DNA of 64,000 bases. It comes from Catonia carolina (lineage: Eukaryota; Arthropoda; Insecta; Hemiptera; Achilidae). Made by a program: the position numbers and the translations under genes. Shown piece by piece: positions 1-11,207 of this stretch. The notes beneath the pieces are model-generated. The model made no database searches. It saw nothing but the letters and a program-made list of their open reading frames with translations, and was not told where the DNA came from. Position 1 is the first letter of the stretch; every line of letters starts with the position of its first letter. The stretch covers positions 18,263,506-18,327,505 of the forward strand of contig JAQMRL010000006.1 of the NCBI GenBank assembly GCA_035578175.1. The letters are read 5' to 3'.

Positions 1-45
1 ATAAGAAATAGATCTATTTATTTTAGCCCTGCAACGTATTCAGTT
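1..45 (-). repeat. S1 SINE fragment
   Basis: The first bases match the 5' part of the S1 family on the minus strand (the stretch around AGCCCTGCAACG seen in complete copies, for example near 49845). The copy is cut by the window edge or truncated. Confidence 0.6.
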
Positions 46-572
46 ATGATTTTAAAAGTAAATATAAAAAGCGTCTCTTGTTTTACGTTTTCCTCACCTT
101 GTGTACACAATATATTACAGGTATTATGATGTCATAAAGTACGAAGTACGTATAAGGCTGATCTTGGTGATGATATTCTCGCAATGCATGGCTTAGGCCT
201 TAACATTTCGTAGTCGAGGCACGCAAACAACATACTGTAACCCAACTGAGATAGGGAACCTAATATACAGAGTCTACAGACATGTTATAAACTTCATTAC
301 TAATATTATTATCATAATAATATAGTAAAACATTATGTGTGATTAATTGATAATTATCTGTTTTTAACTATTCATTCATGAATAATTAAATGATAAATAA
401 TTAATACGTCTTAAAATACATTTAATAATAATTTCATTACATCATTATTAAAGTTTGGGTGGTCTTTGTCTTATATTTTTTCATTGTTTGGTATTTAAGG
501 TTGATTTTTGAACAATTAAATCCCCCTGATGACAACATTATTAAATGATTATAATTAAACATTATTTAAAAA
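46..572. other. AT-rich intergenic, nothing recognised
   Basis: No open frame of note, no RNA gene and no repeat matched elsewhere in the window. Confidence 0.5.
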
Positions 573-1297
573 TCTGGTGTGAAACACTTACATAACTTTC
601 TTTTACCAAGGCAAATAATTAACAATATAACCTAATATTAGTAATAAAACATTAGAAATAAACAAAAAAACTAACCTCAATAAACGTTACCTAATTTTAA
701 TCATGAGTGAAAGATGCAAAATGAAAATTTTCCTTAGTTTAGCTTAAAAATACGGAAAATCACTCTTTCACGCTAAACTAGGCTCTGAAGAGAAAATGCT
801 CTGAATAAAATATGTAGATATTTTACTATACAATTTATTCGGAAAATGCGTACTAAGGCTGAAATTTTTAAAAAAATCGATTTTTTACACATTTTCGTGG
901 AAGTAAAAAGGAAATCGCTAATTACCGCTAAACTAAGCGTTATACAAAAAAATGTTTGAATTAACAGCTGTAGGATTTTAAATTCTCTACAATTTTTATT
1001 ATATACATTTTTGCGCTAAAATCCATATTACAAGCCGCAATCTTAAAAAAAAATTTTTTTACGAGTAAACAGCCTTTCCAAGAATTTCAGCAGACATGGC
1101 GCCTTCCCTATCTTGTAGAGCATAAAAAATAGTAAATGAGGCGATTTAAAAAAAACCGTAAGAGCCGTTTTTGAGAAAATCGCAAAAAAATGAAAAATGA
1201 CACGAATAAACTAGGTACTTCTTCCGGTTGACTGATTTTGATGAAAATGTTCGTGTCGGGTCCGGTAGTAGTATCTAACTTCAGTTTCAAGTTCACA

Positions 1298-1334
<37 letters not shown>

Positions 1335-1400
1335 AATCGCTAAAAACATGTTTTTTGGGTTCAGGGGGTCTGAAAACAATACTTTCCTTCCTTTATATTT
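573..1400 (-). mobile_element. HINE/DINE-1-like Helitron-related element, copy A
   Basis: Diverged copy of the ~950 bp family described at 43709. It starts with the TCTGGTGTGAAACAC terminus, keeps the internal blocks (GAGTGAAAGA.GCAAAATG, CGCTAAACTA, GGCGCC) and a (CA)n core at about 1298-1333. It has lost part of the block after the microsatellite and the GGCAAGAGAAAGT end. Element sense is the minus strand. Non-autonomous. Confidence 0.6.
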
Positions 1401-2284
1401 TTGTGTTTTAAGGGTTTTAAACCTTCCGATCAACTGGGAGAGGTTAAAAATAATTCAAAAATAGGAAAAGTCAGATACGCGAGCGAAGCGAATCTATCGT
1501 TAGTTGGGTATTCGAACGCGGTCAATATTTGAAATCACTCAACAAAAACTACTATACAAATTTAAAAACAAAAAATTTACTCTTGGATATTTAAAAATAA
1601 TGAAAACTAACTTTTATAAAAAAAGTAAAACGTGAATTTAGCAACAAGATATTTGTTCGACATTTCCTGAAATGGATAATTAGGTGTATAGGTGAGTTTT
1701 CCGTTGATTTATGAGTTTTTGAACTTTCATTCTGTTCCTCCATCCATCAAAACTCAGACTGAAATGTTTGTCAGACTTTATCTTTTAAATTGATTGACCG
1801 ATTTGAAAGTGATTTGTCAAACTCTGTTATTCTGATACGTTTAAAATAAATTTGACTTCGGAATGAATCCGTTGTATTTCTGGATCTAAAATATTTAATG
1901 GGTTTTGCTCTTTTGTGGAGTTATATAATTATAAATAAAATTATTTTGTTATTTTTAGAACGGTGGATTTATTATTTAGCGTATGGCTTTTTAAGACATT
2001 TAAAAAAAAATCAGCATCATAATTGTTATATATTGGGATCAAATATGACCCTCTGTCTATAAGGATGGGAAATAACATTAATGATTGTTTGGGAAACAAA
2101 TAGTCATAAAAAAACATGAAAAATATGTACATACAGTACGTAATTATAAAAACATGCTTAAGTCTATATACAGACATCCAGTCTGTCCAAGTAAGCTATT
2201 GATTCTGGAGTAAAATATAAAAAGGATCATGAAAAAACTGAGTATAATTTAATAATAAGTTCAAAATACTTATTAGATGAGAGA
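1401..2284. other. AT-rich intergenic, nothing recognised
   Basis: Only short, compositionally AT-driven open frames are present. Around 1465-1525 there is a short GC-richer stretch (ACGCGAGCGAAGCG) that may be the end of an unidentified repeat. Confidence 0.4.
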
Positions 2285-2400
2285 AAAATTAAAAAATTAA
2301 GAAAATTTAAATACCTAGGTTGTGTAATCTAAAAGAATGGCAATAAAATTGAACAAGTTAAATACATAATAGAGAAAATGAAAAGAGTACCTAAGTAAAC
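2285..2400 (+). pseudogene. LINE reverse-transcriptase remnant (thumb region)
   Basis: Reading + strand gives KIKKLRKFKYLGCVI, a stop, then KNGNKIEQVKYIIEKMKR. This matches the F-K-Y-L-G motif downstream of the YADD box in non-LTR reverse transcriptases. It is short, has an in-frame stop and is AT-degraded. An old fragment; clade cannot be assigned. Confidence 0.45.
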
Positions 2401-2460
2401 TTACTTAAGTTTACTTAGAATGTATTCAAAATAAAAAATATTGTGTAGGTCAGTAACACG

Positions 2461-2650
2461 ATTTTCTCTTTCCATTGTAAATAATGAACAATATAACTTA
2501 TGTTTAATCATGAGTGAATGACGCAAAAATAAAATTGGGTTTTATGTTAGTAGATTTTTTTAAATTTTCTCTAACTTTGATTATACACTTTTGTGGGGAA
2601 AAGAATACAAAGGCTCAAATCTTAAAAGTTTTAATTTTTTACCGATTTGA
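2461..2650 (-). mobile_element. HINE fragment
   Basis: Contains family blocks in order (TTTCTCTTTCCA, AATAATGAACAATATAAC, AATCATGAGTGAATGACGC, ACACTTTTGT) but is truncated on both sides and has no microsatellite. Confidence 0.5.
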
Positions 2651-2749
2651 CGAGCAGAAAAAAAATTATATATTATATAGAATGTGTAATAAATTGTAAA
2701 AAGTAAAAAAATAAATAAACAGTAAAAACATTTTCTTCTATTAGGAGTT

Positions 2750-2764
2750 GGGGGGGGGGGGGGG
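2750..2764 (+). repeat. poly(G) run of 15
   Basis: Uninterrupted 15-G homopolymer in an AT-rich neighbourhood. Either a real G-tract or a homopolymer length error of the assembly. Confidence 0.8.
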
Positions 2765-3003
2765 AAATAAAAATCTTTTCTATTGTACTGCAGACCTACT
2801 GATGTGACCGTCATTCTCTCGCCAAACTTTCTAAACACTGCGTGATAAATGTAAACAAATGACGCAATCTATTATTACAAATCTAAAAAAAATTTCCTAG
2901 TACAGTTATCGAAAAAATATTTCACATTTGGTATCCGCATATGAAGTTGAGTATAAACATACTGTTAATTATTTGTAAATATTTATATAGACTACTCTAC
3001 ATT

Positions 3004-3395
3004 GTTGTTTAGATCATCAGCCGAAAGGCTGGTTTGAACCTCTAGAGGTTTTACTAAGTAAAACAAGGAGTGAGGTGGTTTACCATTGCCTTCCTCACTG
3101 TGTGGAAAAGTACGCTTATCAGCATGCCAGGCCCTCTGAAAAGCACAAATTTTCCACTCTGCAAGTGACACCTTCACTTCATTCGCCACAGGGTCTGGCT
3201 GTATAAAGAAATTCATTACTTTCAGAGGAGACAACTCTGATTAGTGTCTTTTGCACCTCTACCTCTTCTGTTCTTAAATGATTCAGTCATTTAATTGGCT
3301 GACCATGTGATAAGAAACAGAACTATTTATTTTAGCCCTGCAATGGACAGATTGAGTGTAAATAAATTGACACTCCACCTGTCTGTTAAGGGCAG
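3004..3395 (-). mobile_element. S1 SINE, complete, 11-bp TSD
   Basis: Complete 392 bp copy. In element sense S1 starts near (C)TGCCCATAACAGACAGG, ends with GATGACCTAAACAAC(AAC)n, and is ~395 bp. Here it is flanked by a perfect duplication TACTCTACATT (2993-3003 and 3396-3406), the signature of target-primed reverse transcription. A B-box-like GGTTCAAACC lies near the 3' end, not at the usual 5' position, so its promoter type is unclear. An ~70-codon frame (FIQPDPV...SADDLNN) stays open; see findings. Confidence 0.8.
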
Positions 3396-3508
3396 TACTC
3401 TACATTATAAAGGTTTATTATGGATTTGGCGGGGTGGAGGGGAATGTTATTGGTTATGATGGCATTTATTGATCTACAAAGCCGATGTTTGTGTACGTGC
3501 TAGTAGCA

Positions 3509-3691
3509 TTTTTTTTTTTTTTTTTTTTTAACGTCTGACTGTTCTGCAATTACTGCTAATGCAGACGGTGAATGATGAAATGATATTTGTAACGTATGAA
3601 AAAATGCCATGCCTGAATGGGATTCGAACCCAAGACCGCATGATGAGAGGCGAGCACGTTACCAACTGCGCCAATGCGGCCGGCCAGTAGT
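3509..3691 (-). mobile_element. SINE3 (tRNA-derived head), 12-bp TSD
   Basis: On the minus strand the head GCCGCATTGGCGCAGTTGG matches a pol III A box and GGTTCGAATCC is a perfect B box, so the head is tRNA-derived. The body ends in a poly(T/A) tract at 3509-3529. Perfect 12-bp TSD GTGCTAGTAGCA at 3497-3508 and 3692-3703. Not a functional tRNA: it has a ~100-bp non-tRNA body and there are several dispersed copies. Confidence 0.8.
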
Positions 3692-3703
3692 GTGCTAGTA
3701 GCA

Positions 3704-4617
3704 GTCAGAGCCCAATAAGAAATACATTGTCCTATACTTCTACGTTGTGTCAACTGAACGTGCAAACGACTATAGTCTACCATCATCAATATCAATTCAC
3801 TGTTGAAATGACACTATTGAGTAGCAGTCATCTTAATCTCATAATGTCATTTTATTGTACAAAACATCATCAGAATCAGTAATATGTATTTTAACAATAA
3901 TTGTGGATTGATAATTAAGCTTAGTTTAAAAGATAATTATAAAATCTATGATTTATAAAAAAAACTATAAACTTCTTTTTAAAACAAGAAGTAAACTAGA
4001 AACTATAAATCTGCACTGCAGATAAATTCAATAAAATTTAATTTTACAAACGGTAAAACGTGTATAAACATAATAAAAAAATATATTAATATAATCTTGT
4101 TTTATTTAAAAATAATTTTTGATAATAAAACAAAAGAACAAAAAGTTAAATTAATTCAAATACATATTAATAAATAATATTTTTTTCTTTATTAAAACAA
4201 AACTTAAACGATTACATTAAAATAATTATATTTTTATTAAAATTAGATTACGGTTTTCTTTTTCTTTTATTCAATTTACATTATTTATTACTTGTAATGG
4301 AATACCGACATGCGAACATTATATTACAATGTTTAACCTATAATATATTCAATTTCACCTACGTATAAATAGTTACTTACATTTTAAAAAATATATACTG
4401 GAACAAGCAGAATATAAAAAATTAAACTTTATATTTGTGCTGGATAGTTTGAGAGATAACATGAAATATATGTGAAAGAAAAACTACGGAAAAAATATAA
4501 TATATAATTAATTAACATAATTTTAAGATATTAAAACGTGTTTATGTTTGTTTTTAAGTTTTTTCTTTGTGTGAATATATGTAAACATATACGTGAAGTT
4601 ACGTAGATATTAGTATA
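3704..4617. other. AT-rich intergenic, nothing recognised
   Basis: Very AT-rich; open frames are short and not conserved elsewhere in the window. Confidence 0.5.
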
Positions 4618-4689
4618 TACAGGGTGTTAATGAACTATCACTTAAAATTTTCAATGTTTCAGATTTCCATTCTCGTACATATTGAGTTT

Positions 4690-5089
4690 GTTGTTGTTTA
4701 GGTCATCAGCCAAAAGGCTGGTTTAAACCTGTAGAGGTTTTACTAAGTAAAACGAGGAGTAAGGTGGTTTACAATTGCCTTCCTCACTGAGTTGAAAAGT
4801 ACGCTTATCAGCATGCCGGGCCCTCTGAAAAGCACATATTTTCCACTCAGCAAATGACATCTTTACTTCATTCACCAGAGGGTCTGGCTGTATAATGAAT
4901 TCATTACTTTCAGAGAAGATAACTCTGATTAGTGTATTTTACACCTCTACCTCTTCTGTTCTTAAATGATTCAGTAATTTAATTGGCTGACCATGTGATA
5001 AGAAACAGAACTATTGAACTATTTTAAGCCCTGCATCGAACAGATTGAGTGTAAATAATTTGACACTCCACCTGTCTCTTATGGGCAGT
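4690..5089 (-). mobile_element. S1 SINE, complete, 10-bp TSD
   Basis: 400 bp copy ending in (TTG)n on the + strand, i.e. (CAA)n in element sense. TSD TATTGAGTTT at 4680-4689 and 5090-5099. Confidence 0.8.
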
Positions 5090-5184
5090 TATTGAGTTTA
5101 ATAACCTTTATTTACAATTCTAAGTTCCGATTGCTCGGAATTCCCTTTCCGCTTTCACCCAACATCTTACCAACAAAAATATTA

Positions 5185-5307
5185 TTCACAGGGTTCAATT
5201 TTTTAGGTCCCATTTTGTTTTTGTTATACATAAATAGATTACCAGAAATCATACCTAACAGTAAAGCTTTATTGTTTGCTGATGATACTTCAGTATTAAA
5301 CAAAAAT
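5185..5307 (+). pseudogene. LINE reverse-transcriptase fragment with FADD box
   Basis: The + strand reads LGPILFLLYINRLPEI, then LLFADDTSV. LGP.LF.LYIN.LP followed by FADDT is the palm-domain signature of jockey/CR1-group non-LTR reverse transcriptases; the two Asp are the metal-binding pair. Only about 40 residues are recognisable; the downstream side is broken by the S1 copy at 5308 and no convincing continuation is seen after it. A dead fragment. Confidence 0.65.
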
Positions 5308-5708
5308 TGTGTGTTGTATAGGTCAACAGCCGAAAGGCTGGTTTGAACCTCTAGAGGTTTTACCAAGTAAAAACGAGGAGTGAGGTGGTTTACTATTGCC
5401 TTCCTCACCGAGTTGAAAGATTACGCTTATCAGCATCCCAAGCCCTCCGCAAAGCACCCACTTTCCACCCTAAAAATGACACCTTCACTTCATTCACCAC
5501 AGGGACTGGCTGTATAGTGAAATCCATTACCCTCAGAGGAGATAACTCTGATTAGTGTCTTTTACACCTCTACCTTTTCTGTTCTTAAATAGTTCAGTCA
5601 TATAATTGGCTGGCTATGTGATAAGAAACAGAACTATTTTTTGTAGCCCTGGAACCAACAGATCGAGTGCAATAAATTTAACGCTTCACCTGCCTGTTAT
5701 GGGCAAAA
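5308..5708 (-). mobile_element. S1 SINE, 10-bp TSD
   Basis: About 400 bp copy. AAACAAAAAT occurs at 5298-5307 and 5709-5718. The site is low-complexity, so boundaries may shift by a few bases. It belongs to the sub-type with the GATCGAGTGC 5' block. Confidence 0.7.
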
Positions 5709-5767
5709 AAACAAAAATAAAGGAACTGAAAATTGATTAGAGAGCCATATTTTATTAACACCCTGTA

Positions 5768-6690
5768 CATAAAGTAAATATACGTGTATCGGTTGCACAC
5801 CATGTTTCCCTTGCAACGTAACGTCATGAATGAAAAAGATAGGGGCTCGTACACAACATTGCATTTTAGCGTGTCATGCAGTAGTAAAGATATTTCACGC
5901 TGGTATGTTTAGTCAGTACGAAAGTTTCTTGTGCTATGTTTAGGCTACATCAGTTCATTATTTGCATTTAATTTATCAGTAACATCTGGTATGCAACTAA
6001 TGCAGTTTTACATTATGAAAACCATTTCGTTAAATGCATTTTAATTAATATTTAATTTTTTAAAACACCCTGCTATCGTAAAGGTCATTTATTTATGTTG
6101 AGAAAATATTTAGTTCAGTTTCTCGTTTACGGCCATTTTATACAACGTGACGTAAATAAATTTAGATATTACTGGAAGTTCTTTTCGTCCTTCTTTCTTA
6201 GCCTTATTTAACTCTCCTTTCTTACATTCACTCCTCTGCTTTTGCTTATCGTGGAAACCCTTAAAATCAGTAATTAGTAGTTTACTTGGTTCGATTTGTT
6301 ATGTTTTTCGGTTTATTCTAGTTTTTCCGATTATTTAAGTCACTCAATTCATATTCACCCGATAGAATGTTAGCTTTCGTTTTCTGGTCGTTTTTCTTGT
6401 ACAGTTCTTCCCTTCCTTGTAACCTGTACTCTTTATTTACTATTATGGGGCTAACCAAAACTCACTAATTGTTTGAACAAAATCCTACATCAACAAAACT
6501 TCCACCTACTTCAATAAAAACCTGCTTGAGAGAAAATATATCAATAAATTAATACAGTTTTTAAAATATTGTGCTTATTTGCATTAATTGTAAAAAATCT
6601 GACAAAATTACTTGATGTAACTTTCCACAGCGTAAAATAATTTCTTTCTATATAATATTTTATTAAAATAAAAAAAGAAATAACTTAGAA
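5768..6690. other. AT-rich intergenic, nothing recognised
   Basis: No gene or repeat recognised. Confidence 0.5.
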
Positions 6691-6692
6691 TA

Positions 6693-7628
6693 CGAAGTGT
6701 GGCTACAAAATAACGAGAATGACGTAATAAATTTATTTTTATTTTATACATAGTCACTTATTGTCACCTTCAATGTACACTCCTTCTCTATCCCTACAAC
6801 GCTCTATCAGAATTTTCCACTGTTGGAAACAGTACTGGAAGTCATCTTCTGTCAGCTTCTTCAGGACAGGTGCCGCTTTCTCTTTTACAGCTTCCACAGA
6901 CTCAAATCTTGTCCCTTTTAATGCAGATTTCACCTTAGGGAACAGGTAGAAGTCACATGGTGCAAGATCTGGTGAATAAGGTGGATGTTCTAACACCGAG
7001 ATCCTGTACTTGGCTAGGAACCTCTTGACAGATAACGCGGAATGAGCTGGCGCATTGTCTTGGTGGAGAACCTATGATTTGTCCTTCCACATTTCGGGGC
7101 ATTTTTTTGCTTACTCTTTGACGTAGTTAAGTAAGTACCTCAAGGTAGTAATGTTGATTAATTATTTGACCTTCAGGAACCCAGTGAAGGCACACAATCC
7201 CATGGATATAAAAAGAACAATCATCATTGCTTTAAATTTTGACTTGCTCATTCGAGCTTTTTTGGCTCTCGGTGAAATTCGGCTCTTCGAATGCATGGAA
7301 TGGGCTTCGTTTCCGGATCATAAGTAAAAAACCATGTTTCATCGCATGTTATTATCGTTTCCAAATAATTTGGGTCATTTTCTATCTCGTACAAAGTGGT
7401 CAGTATAAACATTTTTGCGAGCTTCATTTCAATTATTTTTGAGCGGCATGTGTCCTGAAGAAGCTGACAGAAGATGACTTCCAGCATTTTTCCAACAATG
7501 GAAAATTTACATGGAGCGTTTGTGGGATAGAGAAGGAGTGTATATTGAAGGTGACAATAAGTGATTATGTATAAAGTAAAATAAAATTTTTTACAACGTC
7601 AGTCTCGTTATTTAGTAGCCACACCTCG
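6693..7628 (-). mobile_element. Rearranged mariner (DD34D) with ~185-bp inverted ends
   Basis: A ~936 bp element flanked by TA (6691-6692, 7629-7630), the target preference of mariner elements. Ends read CGAAGTGTGGCTAC and, inverted, CGAGGTGTGGCTAC. Unusually, homology between the ends extends ~185 bp (6693-6877 versus 7442-7628 inverted) and both copies encode the transposase C-terminus (KKLTEDDFQ). The 5' half of the transposase is missing, apparently replaced by an inverted copy of the 3' end. Non-autonomous. Confidence 0.75.
6754..7441 (-). pseudogene. Mariner transposase, 5'-truncated and broken
   Basis: Minus-strand reading gives the mariner landmarks in order: TCDETWFFTYDPETK (first catalytic Asp), HQDNAPAHS (second) and PYSPDLAPCDFYLFP (third). 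Exactly 34 residues separate the second and third Asp, which fits the DD34D mariner class. The frame ends naturally at 6754. The N-terminal ~150 residues (the DNA-binding HTH domain) are absent and there are in-frame stops, one just before VLHQDN, so no active enzyme can be made. Mariner transposases cut and paste at TA dinucleotides; this copy is a relic. Confidence 0.8.
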
Positions 7629-7630
7629 TA

Positions 7631-8639
7631 CATCAGCTTTTTCTCAATCAGAAAATTTTATTTTTGGTTTATTAATTACCCTAATTTAAAAATTATTGAA
7701 ATAAAACAAATATATACCCGGGTGAAGCCAGTACGGGTAGCTAGTTTGTTATAAAAATAAAAATTAAGCTTGTCCCTTATTTTCTCGTTAGGTTAGAACA
7801 TTAGTTCTACACTTAGTTCACTAAAACTAATGGCTCTGTGGTGAATTACGTCACTTTCACAAAATTAATCTCTGATTAGTGTCATTTAAAGTTGCTATAC
7901 AATTTTTTTAAACCTTCCATAAAAATTTAATGAATTACAAATTAGAAATAAAATTACATAATATAAATATTTATTTGAACAGATATTTTAATAATTTCCT
8001 TGAATTTTTACACATGTAGGTCTTTGTTACTTTTTTTTGTGCTATTGTTATCATTGTATAAATTTACAACTTATATTTATCTCCTATTAATACCACATTG
8101 TAATTTACTACTCATACATGACCTATCACACGTTTTCATATTGTCTGTATGTCATCGAAAGTGACCCAAATTTTATTCAATTTTCTTATACATATTTCTT
8201 TTAAACAATGGGAATATTTTGTACTTACTATTTAGGTAATATTACTATTACTATTATATTATGTTCTGTTCTATTCTCACTGGAATTACTGTATGAAAAA
8301 ATTTCGTCCCATTTTATTAATAATTATTGTTATTTTTTTTAAATAGGCGATGGGAAAATTGTGGAAGGAAAGAAGGAGTTATTGACTGAGAGAGAATGAT
8401 AGAGAATAGGCCTTCATAAATGATTTATCAGAATTTCTCATACGTATGGTATTCTAATATTTTTTTTAATTATTGATTGGCCTACAATTTTTTCACTTTC
8501 TCCTAGTTCTATGTAGGATAGTCAGAAACTTATGTATTTTTAAAAAGATCTATACCACCAAATTAAATGAACTTTGCATTTAATGACTTATACAACTTCA
8601 AAATGTTTTTGGATATAAGTATATTGTAAATGTTGAGAA
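7631..8639. other. AT-rich intergenic; short repeat end near 7715-7745
   Basis: No gene. On the minus strand 7715-7745 reads ACTAGCTACCCGTACTGGC, similar in style to the ACTAGCAGTACCCGGC end of the repeat at 46240, so probably a small relic of that class. Confidence 0.4.
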
Positions 8640-8932
8640 GGTATTTAGTAAGTTACATTTAAATTCTCATTCTTCTTCGGGTATCATGTCCTTTCGACGG
8701 AGGTTGAAAAAAACAGGTTATCTGAACTTCGGATGCATCCGTACTAAATATTTTTCTGGGAAATTCTTCGCCCAGGAGTCTGTTCCCGACCTAGGTCTTT
8801 CCCACCCTGGACTTTCCCCTGTATGATGGATGATTAATTGCAACACCATAAGACAGAAATATTCTTGGTTTGACCAAAGTATTGTAGTTGTAGTATTTTA
8901 GGTTAAGTTACATTGAGAAGAAGAGGTTCATA

Positions 8933-9130
8933 TGGTAAGGACATGTGAGAAGAGCAAATGGAGACAGAATAATGGATTGAACTCCACCAGGAAGATACAG
9001 GAGAGGAAGACCCCGATGATATTTAACATATAAAGTGGATGAGGCCATAAAGAGGAGAGAACTTTAGGAGGAGGATTGGATGGATCAGGATAAATATGGA
9101 GGCAGACGTTAAGAGAAGGGAGGCGGTGAC
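8933..9130 (+). pseudogene. LINE ORF2 C-terminus relic, same family as 30.3-31.1 kb
   Basis: One + frame reads GHVRRANGDRIMD, stop, TPPGRYRRGRPR, stop, YLTYKVDEAIKRREL, stop, EEDWMDQDKYGGRR. This is collinear with the C-terminus of the LINE at 30347-31133 (GHLRRMSEGR, RGRPTRRWMEEVMEAM, EGDWLDREAWR). At least four in-frame stops show long decay. Confidence 0.65.
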
Positions 9131-9189
9131 AACCTTAAAAAAAACATTAGTTCTAGATCAAAATCCATACTACATAGAACTTTGATTTT

Positions 9190-9480
9190 TATTATCCTCT
9201 CCGTCCTGGAAATTCAAAGTACTAGTTTGTACAACTCGAAGCTGTTTCTATAAGGATCCACGTCTTCATCTTATACAATACTATGGGAAAAATGTAGTTT
9301 CAATATTCTTTTCCGTAGGTTCATTTTGAAATCTTGGTTTCACTTCATTGCTTGTACGATTCATCGAAACGCTTCCAAGAAATAAGTTATTTTTCTTATT
9401 CTCAAGTATTAGGAGTACCGCCTGTTACGCTCTTGAGCTTCATAGACTTTGGTCCTTCCTTATTTTCTTTGCCCTTACCA
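9190..9480 (-). pseudogene. Possible LINE reverse-transcriptase thumb relic
   Basis: The minus strand around 9240-9290 reads PIVLYKMKTWILIETA, which resembles the LLYG.E.W.L motif of LINE ORFs. Upstream frames are shifted and degraded. 8640-8830 may belong to the same relic but shows no clear motif. Confidence 0.35.
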
Positions 9481-9620
9481 CGCTTCATCTTCCATTCTGA
9501 TTAAACCCATCAATCTCCTTGGAAATTCGATCAGCACTTATTCTTCCAATCCGCCTGCTACTGTACTTTGTAGTTGTATTTCCATTAAAGAAAAAATATC
9601 CGGTTGCTCCTTAATTTTGA

Positions 9621-10197
9621 AAACAAAGTTGAAATCGGTGAATAACATTTTTGAATTTATTTTAAGTTATAATACTTCAATTTACTGGCATTGATTTCTG
9701 TAATTTATTTACAGTTAATAATATTCTGATTTATTTATTAAAATTACCTTATTTTTTATTTATTTCTTGTCATTTTTAGAATAATGTTTTCCATATTTTT
9801 TTTTTTGATCTCATACTCAAAATTGACCTCTCAATACAACAAAACTAGGTTATCTTAATTTAGATCGTCTTCCTTAGTCTAATCAGGTTCATCACTGATC
9901 TTATGCTGGACGTGAAAGATATCCCTGGGGATCTCTTCCATGCTTATCTAGGCCATACTATAAACGAGTTGCTTCCAGTTGGATGCTCTAACACGCTTCT
10001 CTGAGATTATCGGATATAGCATTACCTAACTTAACTTCGTCATTACATTTAGCTAAGTAACACGTTCACAAATATAAATTACAAAAATTTGATAAACATT
10101 TTAATTTAATTTTTTAAATTTAATTTAAACTTTTATCGGGAACTGTTGACTATTGACAACTTTCTAACTTTTATTCACTGAATTTTGCTATATTTTT
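9621..10197. other. AT-rich intergenic, nothing recognised
   Basis: No gene or repeat recognised. Confidence 0.45.
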
Positions 10198-10335
10198 ACT
10201 TTCTCTTGCCTATATGAATAGGCCTATATTAGGAAGAAAAGTATTGTTTTCATGTCGAATTTTCGAAATCGAGTTTTCACCAGATTTACACGTTTTCAGA
10301 CCCCCTGAACTCAAAAAACATGTTTTTAGCGATTG

Positions 10336-10381
<46 letters not shown>

Positions 10382-10565
10382 ACAGAATATCTCAAGAACG
10401 GAACATCGTACGAACTTGAAACTTGAAACTTAAGTTTAATACCACTAGAGGACCCAACACACACATTTTCATCAAAATCGGTCTACCGGAAGTAGTAGTT
10501 TATTCCTGTCATTTTTCACTCTTTTGCGAGTTTCTAAAAAACGGCTCCTACGATTTTTTTTAAAA
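10198..10565 (+). mobile_element. HINE copy B, 5' third only
   Basis: Begins exactly at ACTTTCTCTTGCC after a T-run, includes the GT microsatellite (about 10339-10378) and stops near 10565, where SINE2 sequence starts. The 3' two thirds are missing. Confidence 0.65.
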
Positions 10566-10725
10566 ACTATACTTTTTCAGGAATTGTCGGCCTGAGTGTG
10601 TACAAACCTACACCTCAATTACACGTCATACATATAATCCTTATCTCATTGGGTCATGGAGTTGCTTATTGTTTAAAATTGAACAAATTGCAAAGTACAC
10701 ACATTAGGGTTGAAAAAATTAATTA
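10566..10725 (+). mobile_element. SINE2 3' fragment
   Basis: Matches the 3' half of SINE2 (TTCAGGAATTGTCGGCCTGAG, CACGTCATACATAT, TCATTGGGTCATGGAG) ending in AACAAATTGCAAAGTACACA and an A-rich tail. 5'-truncated at the junction with the HINE fragment. Confidence 0.65.
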
Positions 10726-11207
10726 AAAAAACAACGGACTAAATTTTATAGAAAATGTTCTAAAACGTAAACAAGATTTTACCGAAACTTGTATAAAAAA
10801 ATATTACCTTTTACATTTAAATTAACTGAAAACCCGGTAGCAATTGTATGATATCTTCCAGTTACGAACAAAATTACTTCAATTCGCGACTTGTTAATTG
10901 ATAGAAACCGTTTTTTTTAACAAACTCACTTCACAACTGTCCAAACAACACTAACATTACCTATAAAAAAGACCAGCAGTTTTATATAAAACAATCATAG
11001 AAATTTTCCGGATAAAAAAATAGGGTAATTGAGAGAAATAAATAAGTAATAGAACATTCTTCTCTTTACTATAAAGACGACTCACATAAAAACGCTAAAA
11101 AGTTAAAACACAATCGTTCAGCCGGCGTAAGTCACAGAACAGTAGTTTTTTTTTTAAGAAAAATTTACTACTACATTTATAATGTTATGTATTAAAATTA
11201 TTAAAAA
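10726..11207. other. AT-rich intergenic, nothing recognised
   Basis: No gene or repeat recognised. Confidence 0.45.

Larger units (their letters stand above)
4618..5767. mobile_element. Unit bounded by 14-bp inverted repeats, with two S1 insertions
   Basis: TACAGGGTGTTAAT at 4618-4631 is perfectly inverted at 5754-5767. Removing the two S1 copies leaves roughly 340 bp that includes a reverse-transcriptase fragment (5185-5307). It may be a small DNA transposon that captured LINE sequence, or a chance pair of widespread ACAGGGTGT-type ends. Element class not established. Confidence 0.4.

Noticed and set aside
10210..10464. Open frames rich in THTH/VCVC (also at 15216, 20235, 43624)
   Set aside because: Translations of CA/GT microsatellites inside HINE copies.
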